Source: BTRF01 sp036986255 (GTDB lineage: Bacteria > Patescibacteriota > WWE3 > 9FT-COMBO-53-11). From it: DNA of 6,446 nucleotides. Shown in pieces: positions 1-5,675 of this stretch. The position numbers were made by a program, and so were the translations under genes. The notes below the pieces were generated by a model, which worked only from the letters and a program-made list of their open reading frames with translations, searched no databases and had not been told where the DNA came from. The DNA is taken from positions 1-6,446 of the forward strand of contig BTRF01000035.1 in NCBI GenBank assembly GCA_036986255.1. The letters run 5' to 3'. Numbering within the stretch: position 1 is the stretch's first letter; every line of letters begins with the position of its first letter.

Positions 1-50
1 TCTTCGCTTCTCAAGCTGCGGAGCCAAGCTCCGTCAGCAGTTGCGCGAAG
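1..50. repeat. 50-bp direct repeat, second copy downstream of hrcA
   Basis: An exact copy of 72-121, lying 21 bp beyond it and downstream of the hrcA stop. Because the period is 71 bp it is not a frame-preserving extension of hrcA. The 21-bp spacer (51-71) holds a small inverted repeat, GGGAT and ATCCC around a 6-nt loop. The copy begins exactly at the window edge, so its true left boundary and any further copies cannot be seen. A local assembly artefact at a contig end is possible. Confidence 0.85.
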
Positions 51-71
51 GACGGGATCTTTCAATCCCTA

Positions 72-121
72 TCTTCGCTTCTCAAGCTGCGGAGCCAAGC
101 TCCGTCAGCAGTTGCGCGAAG
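72..121. repeat. 50-bp direct repeat, copy inside hrcA 3' end
   Basis: This copy is identical over 50 bp to positions 1-50 (period 71 bp). It contains the last 12 hrcA codons, the TGA stop and 10 nt beyond. The unit folds on itself almost completely: CTTCGC and GCGAAG at its ends pair, and a central stem is made of GCTG-CGGAGC and GCTCCG-T-CAGC around a CAA loop. The encoded tail (FAQLLTEL) fits the normal HrcA C terminus, so this is probably the original copy. Confidence 0.9.
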
Positions 122-825
122 TAGCGGACTTGGGGAACCACGACCGGGTAATTTAGGCGGGCGGGACCTAGAACGCCCACTACCCCGCCCCTTTTATCGT
201 TACCGTAATGAGAAAAAACAAGCCCCACCGACTCAAGATTGGCTAAATCAAACTCCCGACCAATTAAAACCGTCACCGCCTTCGGGTCCGAAGCGCGGGA
301 AAAAAGATCGTGCAAAAGATCGTAGCTGTCCAAAAGATTAAGGGCGGCCCGCGTCACATTAATATCAAAAAACTCCGGATGGTCCAAAATGTTTCTGGTC
401 CCAGCATGATAAACGATTCCCTCATGAGTAGTAACAATGCCGATATATCCGGTTCCTTCCGCCAAAGCCAAAACCGCTTCTCTCATCATTCTGCCAAAAC
501 TTTGGCGGTACTGAAATAAACGCTGCTTGACAGCCACTTCCTGCAAAACCGGAAGGGGATTCTCCTGCATCAAAGACGTAAGATAGTAGCGCAGGCCTAA
601 CTCCGTCGGCCGGCGGCCGGCGGAAGAGTGGGTCTTCTCGATAAACCCCTCGCGGTGGAGAACGGCCATCTCGTTGCGTACCGTGGCAGGAGAAAAGGAA
701 AACTGATGTTTTTCCGTTAGGACCTCAGAGCCAACCGGCTCCGCCGCGGCGATGAACTCGCTAATAAGTGCTTTAAGAATTTGGATCTGCCTTTCAGACA
801 ACTCCGTCATTTTGCTACCGTCCAT
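82..825 (-). CDS. hrcA: Heat-inducible transcription repressor HrcA, compact form
   Basis: Likely the cytoplasmic HrcA repressor, which in other bacteria binds CIRCE operators and shuts off chaperone genes until heat shock. Residues 8-82 are a clear winged helix-turn-helix with the family motifs EPVGS, SPATVRNEM, IEKTHSSAGRRPT and the tyrosine pair after them. Residues about 120-245 match the GAF-like part, including LDHPEFFD, VLIGRE, VGVLGP and a final LNYPVV..VRYFAQLLTEL. At 247 residues it is about 90-100 shorter than typical HrcA (about 340), mainly through loss of the middle inserted dimerisation region. The ATG at 825 has an AAAGGA Shine-Dalgarno 9 nt upstream; the inner ATG at 810 (MTELSERQ) has none, so the longer form is chosen. 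It is transcribed apart from its right-hand neighbours, behind a terminator. No CIRCE motif was found upstream. The last 12 codons and the stop lie in a 50-bp direct repeat. Confidence 0.93.
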   Translation of the reverse strand: MDGSKMTELSERQIQILKALISEFIAAAEPVGSEVLTEKHQFSFSPATVRNEMAVLHREGFIEKTHSSAGRRPTELGLRYYLTSLMQENPLPVLQEVAVKQRLFQYRQSFGRMMREAVLALAEGTGYIGIVTTHEGIVYHAGTRNILDHPEFFDINVTRAALNLLDSYDLLHDLFSRASDPKAVTVLIGREFDLANLESVGLVFSHYGNDKRGGVVGVLGPARLNYPVVVPQVRYFAQLLTELGSAA

Positions 826-854
826 AACTACCCATCCTTTCCACTAACTTTATC

Positions 855-883
855 AGTTTATAAAAACGTCTGCCAGAATGCAA
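855..883 (-). promoter_or_regulatory. Candidate promoter of hrcA
   Basis: Read on the minus strand, TTGCAT (883-878) and TAAACT (860-855) are 17 bp apart, giving a predicted start near 848 and a leader of about 23 nt that carries the AAAGGA Shine-Dalgarno. TATAAA overlaps the -10 with a 15-bp spacer and is an alternative. It is supported by position, between the terminator and hrcA, more than by box quality. Confidence 0.4.
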
Positions 884-892
884 GTTGCCGGG

Positions 893-938
893 AAATTAAA
901 AACCCGAAGGATTGAAGTTAATCCCTCGGGTTTATTTT
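893..938 (-). terminator. Intrinsic terminator after the methyltransferase gene
   Basis: A hairpin with a stem of 14 pairs (one G-U) joins 900-913 to 920-933 around a 6-nt loop. On the minus strand it ends in GGGTTTTTAATTT, a proper U tract, and it starts 6 nt after the methyltransferase stop codon. The other strand also has a T-rich tail, so it could work in both directions, but no plus-strand gene reads into it. It separates the murJ-to-methyltransferase genes from hrcA. Confidence 0.88.
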
Positions 939-1535
939 TCAGCTACTCCGTCGGGCAAAAATATCCAAAAAGACCGCGTGCCCAGTCGACCTTACCAGAC
1001 GGATAACCTCAAAACCGGCCTCCTCAACCATCCTTCTAAGAACCTCTTCGCGATAGCGGACCTGAAACGTCCTCCCATTTGAATCAACTTTCCAAACCGG
1101 CCCGTCTCCCTCTTTCACGCTTAGGTAAAGAACGCCGTTAGGACTAAGGGTGCACCGAAACCCGCGAAGGGTTGCCAGCGCCTGATCTTCGGGAACATGG
1201 AGAAACGAAGCGCAAGCCCAGAGACCCTCAAATGACTGGGCTGCAAAGCCCAGAAAGCGCATATCCATCCGCACGAAGGTTACTTCCGGAGCGGCAGAGC
1301 GGGCCAAAGCGAGCAAATTCCTCGACAGATCAATTCCTGCGACCCGATATCCCCGGTTGGCAAAAACTAAGGCATCCCTACCGGACCCGCAGCCAGCATC
1401 TAAAATATGCCGGCCTTTCAAATGGTTGAGAAAGTATTCCACTTGCTCGCCCATGACATCCGAATTCAGCCATCTCCGGGCATAGTCTCGGGCGACCGTA
1501 TCATAAAAAGCGGTGGTTTCCTTTACCGGATTCAT
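939..1535 (-). CDS. Class I SAM-dependent methyltransferase, substrate unknown
   Basis: A 198-residue soluble protein with the class I (Rossmann-fold) methyltransferase core. Motif I is ILDAGCGSGRDA (residues 44-55), followed by the acidic strand end GIDLS (67-71) that normally holds the ribose of S-adenosylmethionine. VRMDMRF (88-94), the segment around LWACASFLHVP (105-115) and LSPNGVLYLSVKEGDG (130-145) are the later core strands. The N-terminal FYDTVARDYARRW is typical of UbiE/type 11-like small-molecule methyltransferases. Nothing in the sequence identifies the substrate. The ATG start has a strong Shine-Dalgarno, AAGGAGG, 6 nt upstream. It has its own promoter just after the Nudix gene and ends at a strong terminator, so it can be transcribed alone or by read-through. 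Confidence 0.9.
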   Translation of the reverse strand: MNPVKETTAFYDTVARDYARRWLNSDVMGEQVEYFLNHLKGRHILDAGCGSGRDALVFANRGYRVAGIDLSRNLLALARSAAPEVTFVRMDMRFLGFAAQSFEGLWACASFLHVPEDQALATLRGFRCTLSPNGVLYLSVKEGDGPVWKVDSNGRTFQVRYREEVLRRMVEEAGFEVIRLVRSTGHAVFLDIFARRSS

Positions 1536-1570
1536 TCGTCCCTCCTTCTGGATTTAAATTGATTAACTTA

Positions 1571-1598
1571 AGGATATATTAACCGGGGAAAAAGTCAA
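1571..1598 (-). promoter_or_regulatory. Promoter of the methyltransferase gene
   Basis: TTGACT (1598-1593) and TATCCT (1576-1571), 16 bp apart on the minus strand, lie in the 63-bp gap between the Nudix stop codon and the methyltransferase start. The -35 box matches the sigma-70 consensus at 5 of 6 positions and the -10 at 4 of 6. The predicted start is near 1564, about 29 nt ahead of the ATG and upstream of the strong Shine-Dalgarno. Confidence 0.5.
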
Positions 1599-2051
1599 TT
1601 AAAGTTCTGTAACCTCGTGGGAGACCATGGTACTGTTGTCGCGGAAGCTGAACTTACCCTTGAAGCGTTTTCCCTCGAGGAGTAGGGGCAGCCAGTGGGG
1701 ATCATCCGCCCACATCTGGCCGTAGGGTATCTCTTCAAGCGCAAACCACGCCGGACGCATCTCCTCACTTTCTGCCGGGTCGCCATCAAAATCTTCCGCG
1801 CGAAAAACGTGAACCTGCCAATCGGGGGTTCCGTCCTCAAAGAAAAAGTGCAAGACCCCGCAACATTTTGGGTCCACAGGAGTAATGCCAACCTCCTCCT
1901 TAACCTCCCGCAGCACCGCCTCCCCCAACTTCTCACCCTCTTCAACTTTCCCTCCCGGACCGTTCCACCAACCCTTGCCAAACCCCCGCTTCTTCATCGC
2001 CAACAAAACCCTTCCGTCCCTAACAATGAAGCAGAGTACCGCGGTGGTCAT
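1599..2051 (-). CDS. MTH1-like Nudix hydrolase (oxidised purine nucleotide diphosphatase)
   Basis: A 150-residue Nudix enzyme predicted to hydrolyse oxidised purine dNTPs such as 8-oxo-dGTP to the monophosphate, keeping damaged nucleotides out of DNA. The Nudix box is complete: G34, E40, R48, E49, E52, E53, G55. Resemblance goes well beyond the box and is closest, from memory, to human MTH1/NUDT1: MKKRGFGKGWWNGPGGKV near the N terminus, HVFRAEDFDGDPAESEEMRP in the middle, and MWADDPHWLPLLLEGKRFKG near the C terminus. W114, D116 and D117 line up with MTH1 W117, D119 and D120, and N30 with N33, all base-recognition residues. It lies 20 bp after lepA. No Shine-Dalgarno precedes the ATG; a perfect TATAAT does, 8 nt away, which suggests a leaderless transcript. 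Specificity is inferred, not shown. Confidence 0.93.
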   Translation of the reverse strand: MTTAVLCFIVRDGRVLLAMKKRGFGKGWWNGPGGKVEEGEKLGEAVLREVKEEVGITPVDPKCCGVLHFFFEDGTPDWQVHVFRAEDFDGDPAESEEMRPAWFALEEIPYGQMWADDPHWLPLLLEGKRFKGKFSFRDNSTMVSHEVTEL

Positions 2052-2059
2052 ACCGAGCC

Positions 2060-2065
2060 ATTATA
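2060..2065 (-). promoter_or_regulatory. TATAAT box directly ahead of the Nudix start codon
   Basis: A perfect -10 hexamer on the minus strand ends 8 nt before the Nudix ATG, so transcription would begin about 2 nt from the start codon. No good -35 box is found 16-18 bp upstream, which lies in the end of lepA. With no Shine-Dalgarno present, this fits a leaderless internal promoter, but a chance match in an AT-rich gap is possible. Confidence 0.4.
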
Positions 2066-2071
2066 ACCCGT

Positions 2072-3868
2072 CTAGACCAAAAATGCCCCCGGAGGAATTT
2101 CCACCCTCCCAAACTTTGCCAATCTTTTTTTACCCTTCTTTTGCTTCTCCAAAAGCTTGCGCTTGCGGGTTACATCCCCTCCGTAAAGAGGGGCGGTAAC
2201 ATCCTTGCGCAATGCCGGAGCATCCTCCCGGGCGACAATCTTGCCACCTACCTTGGCCTGAAGCGCATAGGCAAATTGCTGGCGGGGCATAATCTCCTTG
2301 AGCTTTCTCAGCTTTTCCCTCCCCAGACGCTGAGCTTCCCCGCGAAGAACGATCTCCGACAATCCCTCCACCACCTCGCCATGAACGGCGATCTCCAACT
2401 CTACCAAGTCAGCGGGACGATGCCCGAGAAACTCCCAAGAGAAGGAGGCATATCCCCGCGAAACGCTTTTCAGAGCATCATAAAAACCGCGCACAAACTC
2501 AAGAAGGGGGAGCTCGGCCGAGATCTTCAGGCGATCGCCTAAAGTATGTGTTTCCCCAAGAATACCTCTCTTCCCCATGACAACCTTGGTCACGGCAGCG
2601 AGATACTTTGCCGGAGTTAAGAGGGTGAGGGAGATCCAAGGCTCCTCTTTGAGGCTGCGGAACGCAACGGTGGGTTTGGTAACGACCAGATCCAAATCAA
2701 ACTCTCTTCTTAAACGCTCCCTCACAATCTCCAAATGAAATGTGCCTAAAAAACCGATGCGGAAACCTCGCCCAAAAGCCGCCGAGGATATCTCCTCTAA
2801 AGAAATCGCAGGCTCTTCCAGCCGCAGGGTTTGCAACGCCCTGCGGAACTCCCCAAACCCCACGTTTTGGGCAAAGAAAGAAGCAAAAACAAAAGATTGC
2901 GGCGGTTGGTACCCTGCTAGCGGAGCTGCCCGGCGGCCGCTTACTTGAGGAAATAGAACAACGGTGTCCCCCACCTGGACCACCCGGGGATCCTTCAACC
3001 CTGTAGCGATAAACCCCACCTCACCTGCCGACAAACCCGCCGCAGGTTCACGGTCGGGAGTAAAATAACCAATCTCCTTTACCTTGGCCTCTTTTCCAAC
3101 TCCTAAAAATTTAATCCCGGCCGCCTGGGGTCTCTCTATCTTCCCATCTACCACCCGCACATAAGCAATCGCTCCTAAGTGGGCGTCGAAGCTGGAATCG
3201 AAAACCAACGCTCGAAAAGGAACTCTCAACGACCCCCGCGGCGGGGGAATCCGCCGGACAACCGCTTCAATAACCTCGTCAATCCCCTCGCCCTTCAGGG
3301 CAGAGATCTTCAGGATCTCCCCGTCAATACCCAAATCCCGCATCTCCTCTTCGGCTCTTGCTACCCGAGCCAAGGGAGCATCAATCTTATTAACCACCCC
3401 CACTACAACCAGTCCCAACTCGCGGGCCTTCTCGAGATGAGAAAGGGTTTGCGCCTGGACTCCCTGAGTAGCATCAACCAGAAGAAGAACCCCCTCGCAA
3501 GCGGCCAGAGAACGGGAAACCTCATAGGAGAAATCGGCATGCCCCGGCGTGTCGATCATGTTCAGCACGTAAGGCTTACCGCTTACGGCTAAGGGCCTAC
3601 GGTAAGACGAGCTTGATTCGCTGTTTGCTGTTCGCTGTTTGCTGTTAGCCGGACGGTTGTAGCTCATCCTCACTGCTTTAAGCTTAATGGTCACTCCCCG
3701 CTCAGTCTCCAACTCCATCCGATCAATGCGGGGGGTTGAGGGGCTATCTCCAACCTCACGGTGAGAAGGAAGGAGTCCGGCCTTCTCCATCAGCCGATCG
3801 GCAAGAGTGGACTTCCCGTGGTCAATATGGGCTACCAAAGCAAAGTTCCTCAAAAAATCAGTGCTCAT
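2072..3868 (-). CDS. lepA: Elongation factor 4 (LepA), ribosome back-translocating GTPase
   Basis: Cytoplasmic translational GTPase of the LepA/EF-4 family. Counting from the GTG at 3874, G1 is AHIDHGKST (residues 15-23), G2 RGVTIK (59-64), G3 DTPGHADF (108-115), G4 NKID (162-165) and G5 SALKG (191-195). The LepA C-terminal region is clear: RGYASFSWEF, PRQQFAYALQAKVGGKIVAR, then LYGGDVTRKRKLLEKQK and VEIPPGAFL. Total length (598-600) is normal, but two departures cancel. About 22 extra codons lie between G2 and G3 (residues 74-98), encoded by a 7-bp repeat element, and about 23 residues are missing before EEPW (residue 410), where the canonical protein has a linker containing PSKLP. The ATG at 3868 (MSTDFLRNF) is preferred to the GTG. 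It overlaps the murJ end by 11 nt and has only a weak ribosome site, suggesting translational coupling. Confidence 0.96.
   Translation of the reverse strand: MSTDFLRNFALVAHIDHGKSTLADRLMEKAGLLPSHREVGDSPSTPRIDRMELETERGVTIKLKAVRMSYNRPANSKQRTANSESSSSYRRPLAVSGKPYVLNMIDTPGHADFSYEVSRSLAACEGVLLLVDATQGVQAQTLSHLEKARELGLVVVGVVNKIDAPLARVARAEEEMRDLGIDGEILKISALKGEGIDEVIEAVVRRIPPPRGSLRVPFRALVFDSSFDAHLGAIAYVRVVDGKIERPQAAGIKFLGVGKEAKVKEIGYFTPDREPAAGLSAGEVGFIATGLKDPRVVQVGDTVVLFPQVSGRRAAPLAGYQPPQSFVFASFFAQNVGFGEFRRALQTLRLEEPAISLEEISSAAFGRGFRIGFLGTFHLEIVRERLRREFDLDLVVTKPTVAFRSLKEEPWISLTLLTPAKYLAAVTKVVMGKRGILGETHTLGDRLKISAELPLLEFVRGFYDALKSVSRGYASFSWEFLGHRPADLVELEIAVHGEVVEGLSEIVLRGEAQRLGREKLRKLKEIMPRQQFAYALQAKVGGKIVAREDAPALRKDVTAPLYGGDVTRKRKLLEKQKKGKKRLAKFGRVEIPPGAFLV
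3575..3651. repeat. Heptad-repeat element inserted in lepA
   Basis: Eleven consecutive 7-bp units lie in phase on the plus strand. The left block (3575-3602) has four degenerate units of the CTTACGG type. Next comes a 14-bp core (3603-3616) and then a right block (3617-3651), where TTCGCTG and TTTGCTG alternate twice and TTAGCCG ends the array. The blocks are opposed: CGGCTAA at 3586-3592 pairs perfectly with TTAGCCG at 3645-3651, and CTTACCG at 3575-3581 with CGGTAAG at 3600-3606. On the lepA strand it encodes a hydrophilic Asn/Ser/Arg-rich stretch not found in canonical LepA, so it is probably an insertion tolerated in a surface loop. Confidence 0.8.
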
Positions 3869-5567
3869 CTTCACTCAAAGCAGGAGGAACTTTGGCTTTC
3901 ATAAACACGGGGAGCCGCCTCCAAACCTTAGAAAACATCCCCAGCTCCTCTATCCCCAAGAGCCGTGAAATCACAAGATAAACAACCGCCCCCACCAAAG
4001 CAACCAGAATGGTCAGCAAAACAAGATTAGCAGTGTAGCGGGTATCCAAAACAAAAAGTTCGAACCGCTCCGGCAAGACGAGCTTGCCTAAGAAAGAGAG
4101 CCGTTGATCCCAAGCGGAACGGTCTAAAATCTTCAAAACAAAATACATCACCGAGCCCGATGCAAGCGTAGCTATTCCCACTTTGATCGTGGGAACGGTA
4201 AAATCTTTAAAAGAGAGGCCGAGCTTTTTGGCCAAAAACAGGCCCAAAACGGCCGCCTGAACGAGGGCGGAGAGCGCAAAGGCCAAAGATATTCCCCAAA
4301 CCGGAACCTTCAAAACAAGGACAAAATAAGCCGAGAGGAGAATGTTTAAAATAATGGTAGCCACCCCCACCACCACAGGAGTAACAGTATTCTGGAGAGC
4401 GTAAAAAGCACGTACGAAGTACAAAGTCAGCGCCTGCCCTACTACTCCCACCGCAAACATAGAAAGAGCATAGCCGGTAAGAATGGTCGAGTCCCAAGTG
4501 AAACGGGCCGCACCAAAAGCCAAGCGAACCAGCGGAATACGAAGGACCGCAAATGCCGCCGCAATCGGCAGGGTAAGAAAGATGATCTGACGAAAGGTGG
4601 TAAAGAAAACCTCTCGAAAATCTTCCCCCTTCTCTCTTCGATAGGAGAGGGCCGGAAGGGCCGCATCGGCCAAGGAGAGGCCGAAGAGGGAAACGGGAAT
4701 CATCCCCAGGTGCTGGGCAAAAGTGAGATAAGCGTAAGAAGCGGTGCTGATAAGCGAGGCAAAGAAAAGATCGGAAACCTTAAGGATCTGCAAAAATCCC
4801 AATTCGACAATGCGGGGGGCAGCTAAGCGGGCAATCTTCCTCACCCCAGGATGGGCGTAGTTGAGAGAGAACACCGGACGAAATCCCAAGCTTAAGGAGA
4901 GGGGAAGCTGGATAAGGAAGTGCAAAAAGGCCCCCGCCACCGCTCCCCAGACCGGGGCGTAGATTCCCACCGACGGAACCAGAAAGATCGTCCCTCCTAT
5001 AATCCCTAAGTTGTATAAGATGGGGGCTAAAGCCGGAACCAAAAATCGCTGATAGGATCTCAACGCCCCGCTCAAGAAAAAGGAGAGGACAAAAAATCCT
5101 TGGGTGATAAGGAGTATCCTTGTCAACCGGGCCATCAGAGATATATCCGGCGCCGAGAAGCCCGGGGCAATTAGCTTGGAAAGAGGGGCGGCAAATACAA
5201 AAACCAGCAACGCCAGAGCTACAAAGAAAGCCAAAGAGAGGTTCATTATTATCCCCGTTACTTTCCACGCCTCGGCTTCTTTTTTCTTAGAAAGGTAGGA
5301 AACGAAGGTAGGAATAAAGGCTGCCGAAAGGGCTCCCAAGACCAAAATCTCAAAAAGCGTGTCCGGGAATCGGAAGGAAGCAAAATAAAGAGAAATTTTC
5401 TCCCCGGTAAAGTAATGGGCCAAAACCCGGTCGCGAACCAGCCCCAGGACCCTCGAAACCAAAACCGAGGCGCCCAAAATCATCGCTGCGGAAAGAATAT
5501 CCACTTGTCGGGAAGAGAAAAAATTCTTAATCCTTCTGAAGACCAGCATGCGATAAAATGCTAACAT
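3858..5567 (-). CDS. murJ: Lipid II flippase MurJ (MviN family)
   Basis: Polytopic inner-membrane protein of the MOP superfamily that moves the peptidoglycan precursor lipid II outward across the membrane. At 569 residues with roughly 14 hydrophobic segments, it has the usual size. Family signatures are SRVLGLVRDRVLA (38-50), FRFPDTLFEILVLGALSAAFIP (65-86), RFLVPALAPILYNLGIIGG (174-192), PVSLFGLSLADAALPALS (291-308) and RAFYALQNTVTPV (386-398). The C-terminal tail after the last helix is basic, then acidic (SEDEH). The serine at 59 stands where, by my alignment from memory, E. coli MurJ has the important D39. Neither candidate start has a Shine-Dalgarno. The ATG at 5549 (MLVFRRIKNF) is a serious alternative, because the upstream ATG overlaps a possible -10 box. 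Likely first gene of a murJ-lepA-Nudix unit, diverging from rpsT. Confidence 0.95.
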   Translation of the reverse strand: MLAFYRMLVFRRIKNFFSSRQVDILSAAMILGASVLVSRVLGLVRDRVLAHYFTGEKISLYFASFRFPDTLFEILVLGALSAAFIPTFVSYLSKKKEAEAWKVTGIIMNLSLAFFVALALLVFVFAAPLSKLIAPGFSAPDISLMARLTRILLITQGFFVLSFFLSGALRSYQRFLVPALAPILYNLGIIGGTIFLVPSVGIYAPVWGAVAGAFLHFLIQLPLSLSLGFRPVFSLNYAHPGVRKIARLAAPRIVELGFLQILKVSDLFFASLISTASYAYLTFAQHLGMIPVSLFGLSLADAALPALSYRREKGEDFREVFFTTFRQIIFLTLPIAAAFAVLRIPLVRLAFGAARFTWDSTILTGYALSMFAVGVVGQALTLYFVRAFYALQNTVTPVVVGVATIILNILLSAYFVLVLKVPVWGISLAFALSALVQAAVLGLFLAKKLGLSFKDFTVPTIKVGIATLASGSVMYFVLKILDRSAWDQRLSFLGKLVLPERFELFVLDTRYTANLVLLTILVALVGAVVYLVISRLLGIEELGMFSKVWRRLPVFMKAKVPPALSEDEH

Positions 5568-5573
5568 ATAACA
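5565..5573 (-). promoter_or_regulatory. Candidate extended -10 of murJ
   Basis: On the minus strand, TGTTATATG (5573-5565) resembles an extended -10 box (TGn followed by a TATA-type hexamer), with no convincing -35. It would start transcription near 5558, about 9 nt ahead of the second murJ ATG (5549), and it overlaps the first ATG. This favours the shorter protein if real. It is a weak prediction. Confidence 0.25.
5567..5572 (+). promoter_or_regulatory. Candidate -10 box of rpsT, divergent from murJ
   Basis: TATAAC on the plus strand matches the sigma-70 -10 consensus at 5 of 6 positions. It overlaps the possible murJ -10 on the other strand. No clear -35 lies 16-18 bp upstream, inside the murJ start. 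Transcription from here would begin near 5579 and give a leader of about 100 nt consisting almost entirely of the heptad element. Confidence 0.3.
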
Positions 5574-5675
5574 GATAGGCGTTAGATGTTGGGCTCTAGG
5601 TGCCGGATTCGGAACTCAAGTTCCATGCCGCTAGCGATCCAACCCAGAACCTGCAGCCTAAAACCTTGAACCTAA
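5574..5675. repeat. Heptad-repeat element in the rpsT leader
   Basis: The left block (5574-5601) has four 7-bp units: GATAGGC, GTTAGAT, GTTGGGC, then TCTAGGT. The right block (5641-5675) has five units of the AACCTNN type, ending 2 nt before the rpsT ATG. In opposite orientation both blocks carry a TTAGG-like core. They can pair: TTGGGCT (5589-5595) with AGCCTAA (5655-5661), and AGGT (5598-5601) with ACCT (5649-5652). Between them lies the hairpin GGAACTCAAGTTCC (5611-5624). The layout, opposed heptad arrays around a short core, matches the element inside lepA, although the heptad sequences differ. Confidence 0.75.

Noticed and set aside
1..121. CRISPR-like repeat-spacer-repeat at the left edge
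   Set aside because: Only two copies are visible, the 50-bp unit is the coding 3' end of hrcA, and the 21-bp spacer is too short. No cas genes are present. The spacer's ATTGAAAG resembles some CRISPR repeat ends but is isolated.
1695..2199. Plus-strand open frames opposite the Nudix gene and the lepA end
   Set aside because: They are antisense shadows of strongly conserved genes, with low-complexity products and no ribosome sites or family motifs.
2141..3592. Several plus-strand open frames of 88-137 codons opposite lepA
   Set aside because: The lepA reading frame explains the codon structure; the antisense products lack recognisable domains.
4072..4088. GGCAAGACGAGCTTGCC in murJ sharing the 12-mer AAGACGAGCTTG with the lepA element core (3604-3615)
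   Set aside because: It encodes GKLVLP in what looks like native MurJ sequence, has no heptads around it, and one or two 12-bp matches are expected by chance in 6.4 kb on both strands.
4207..5268. Minus-strand frames overlapping murJ in another frame, including a Cys/Gly-rich product
   Set aside because: They are out-of-frame translations of murJ; the MurJ frame is complete with family signatures throughout.
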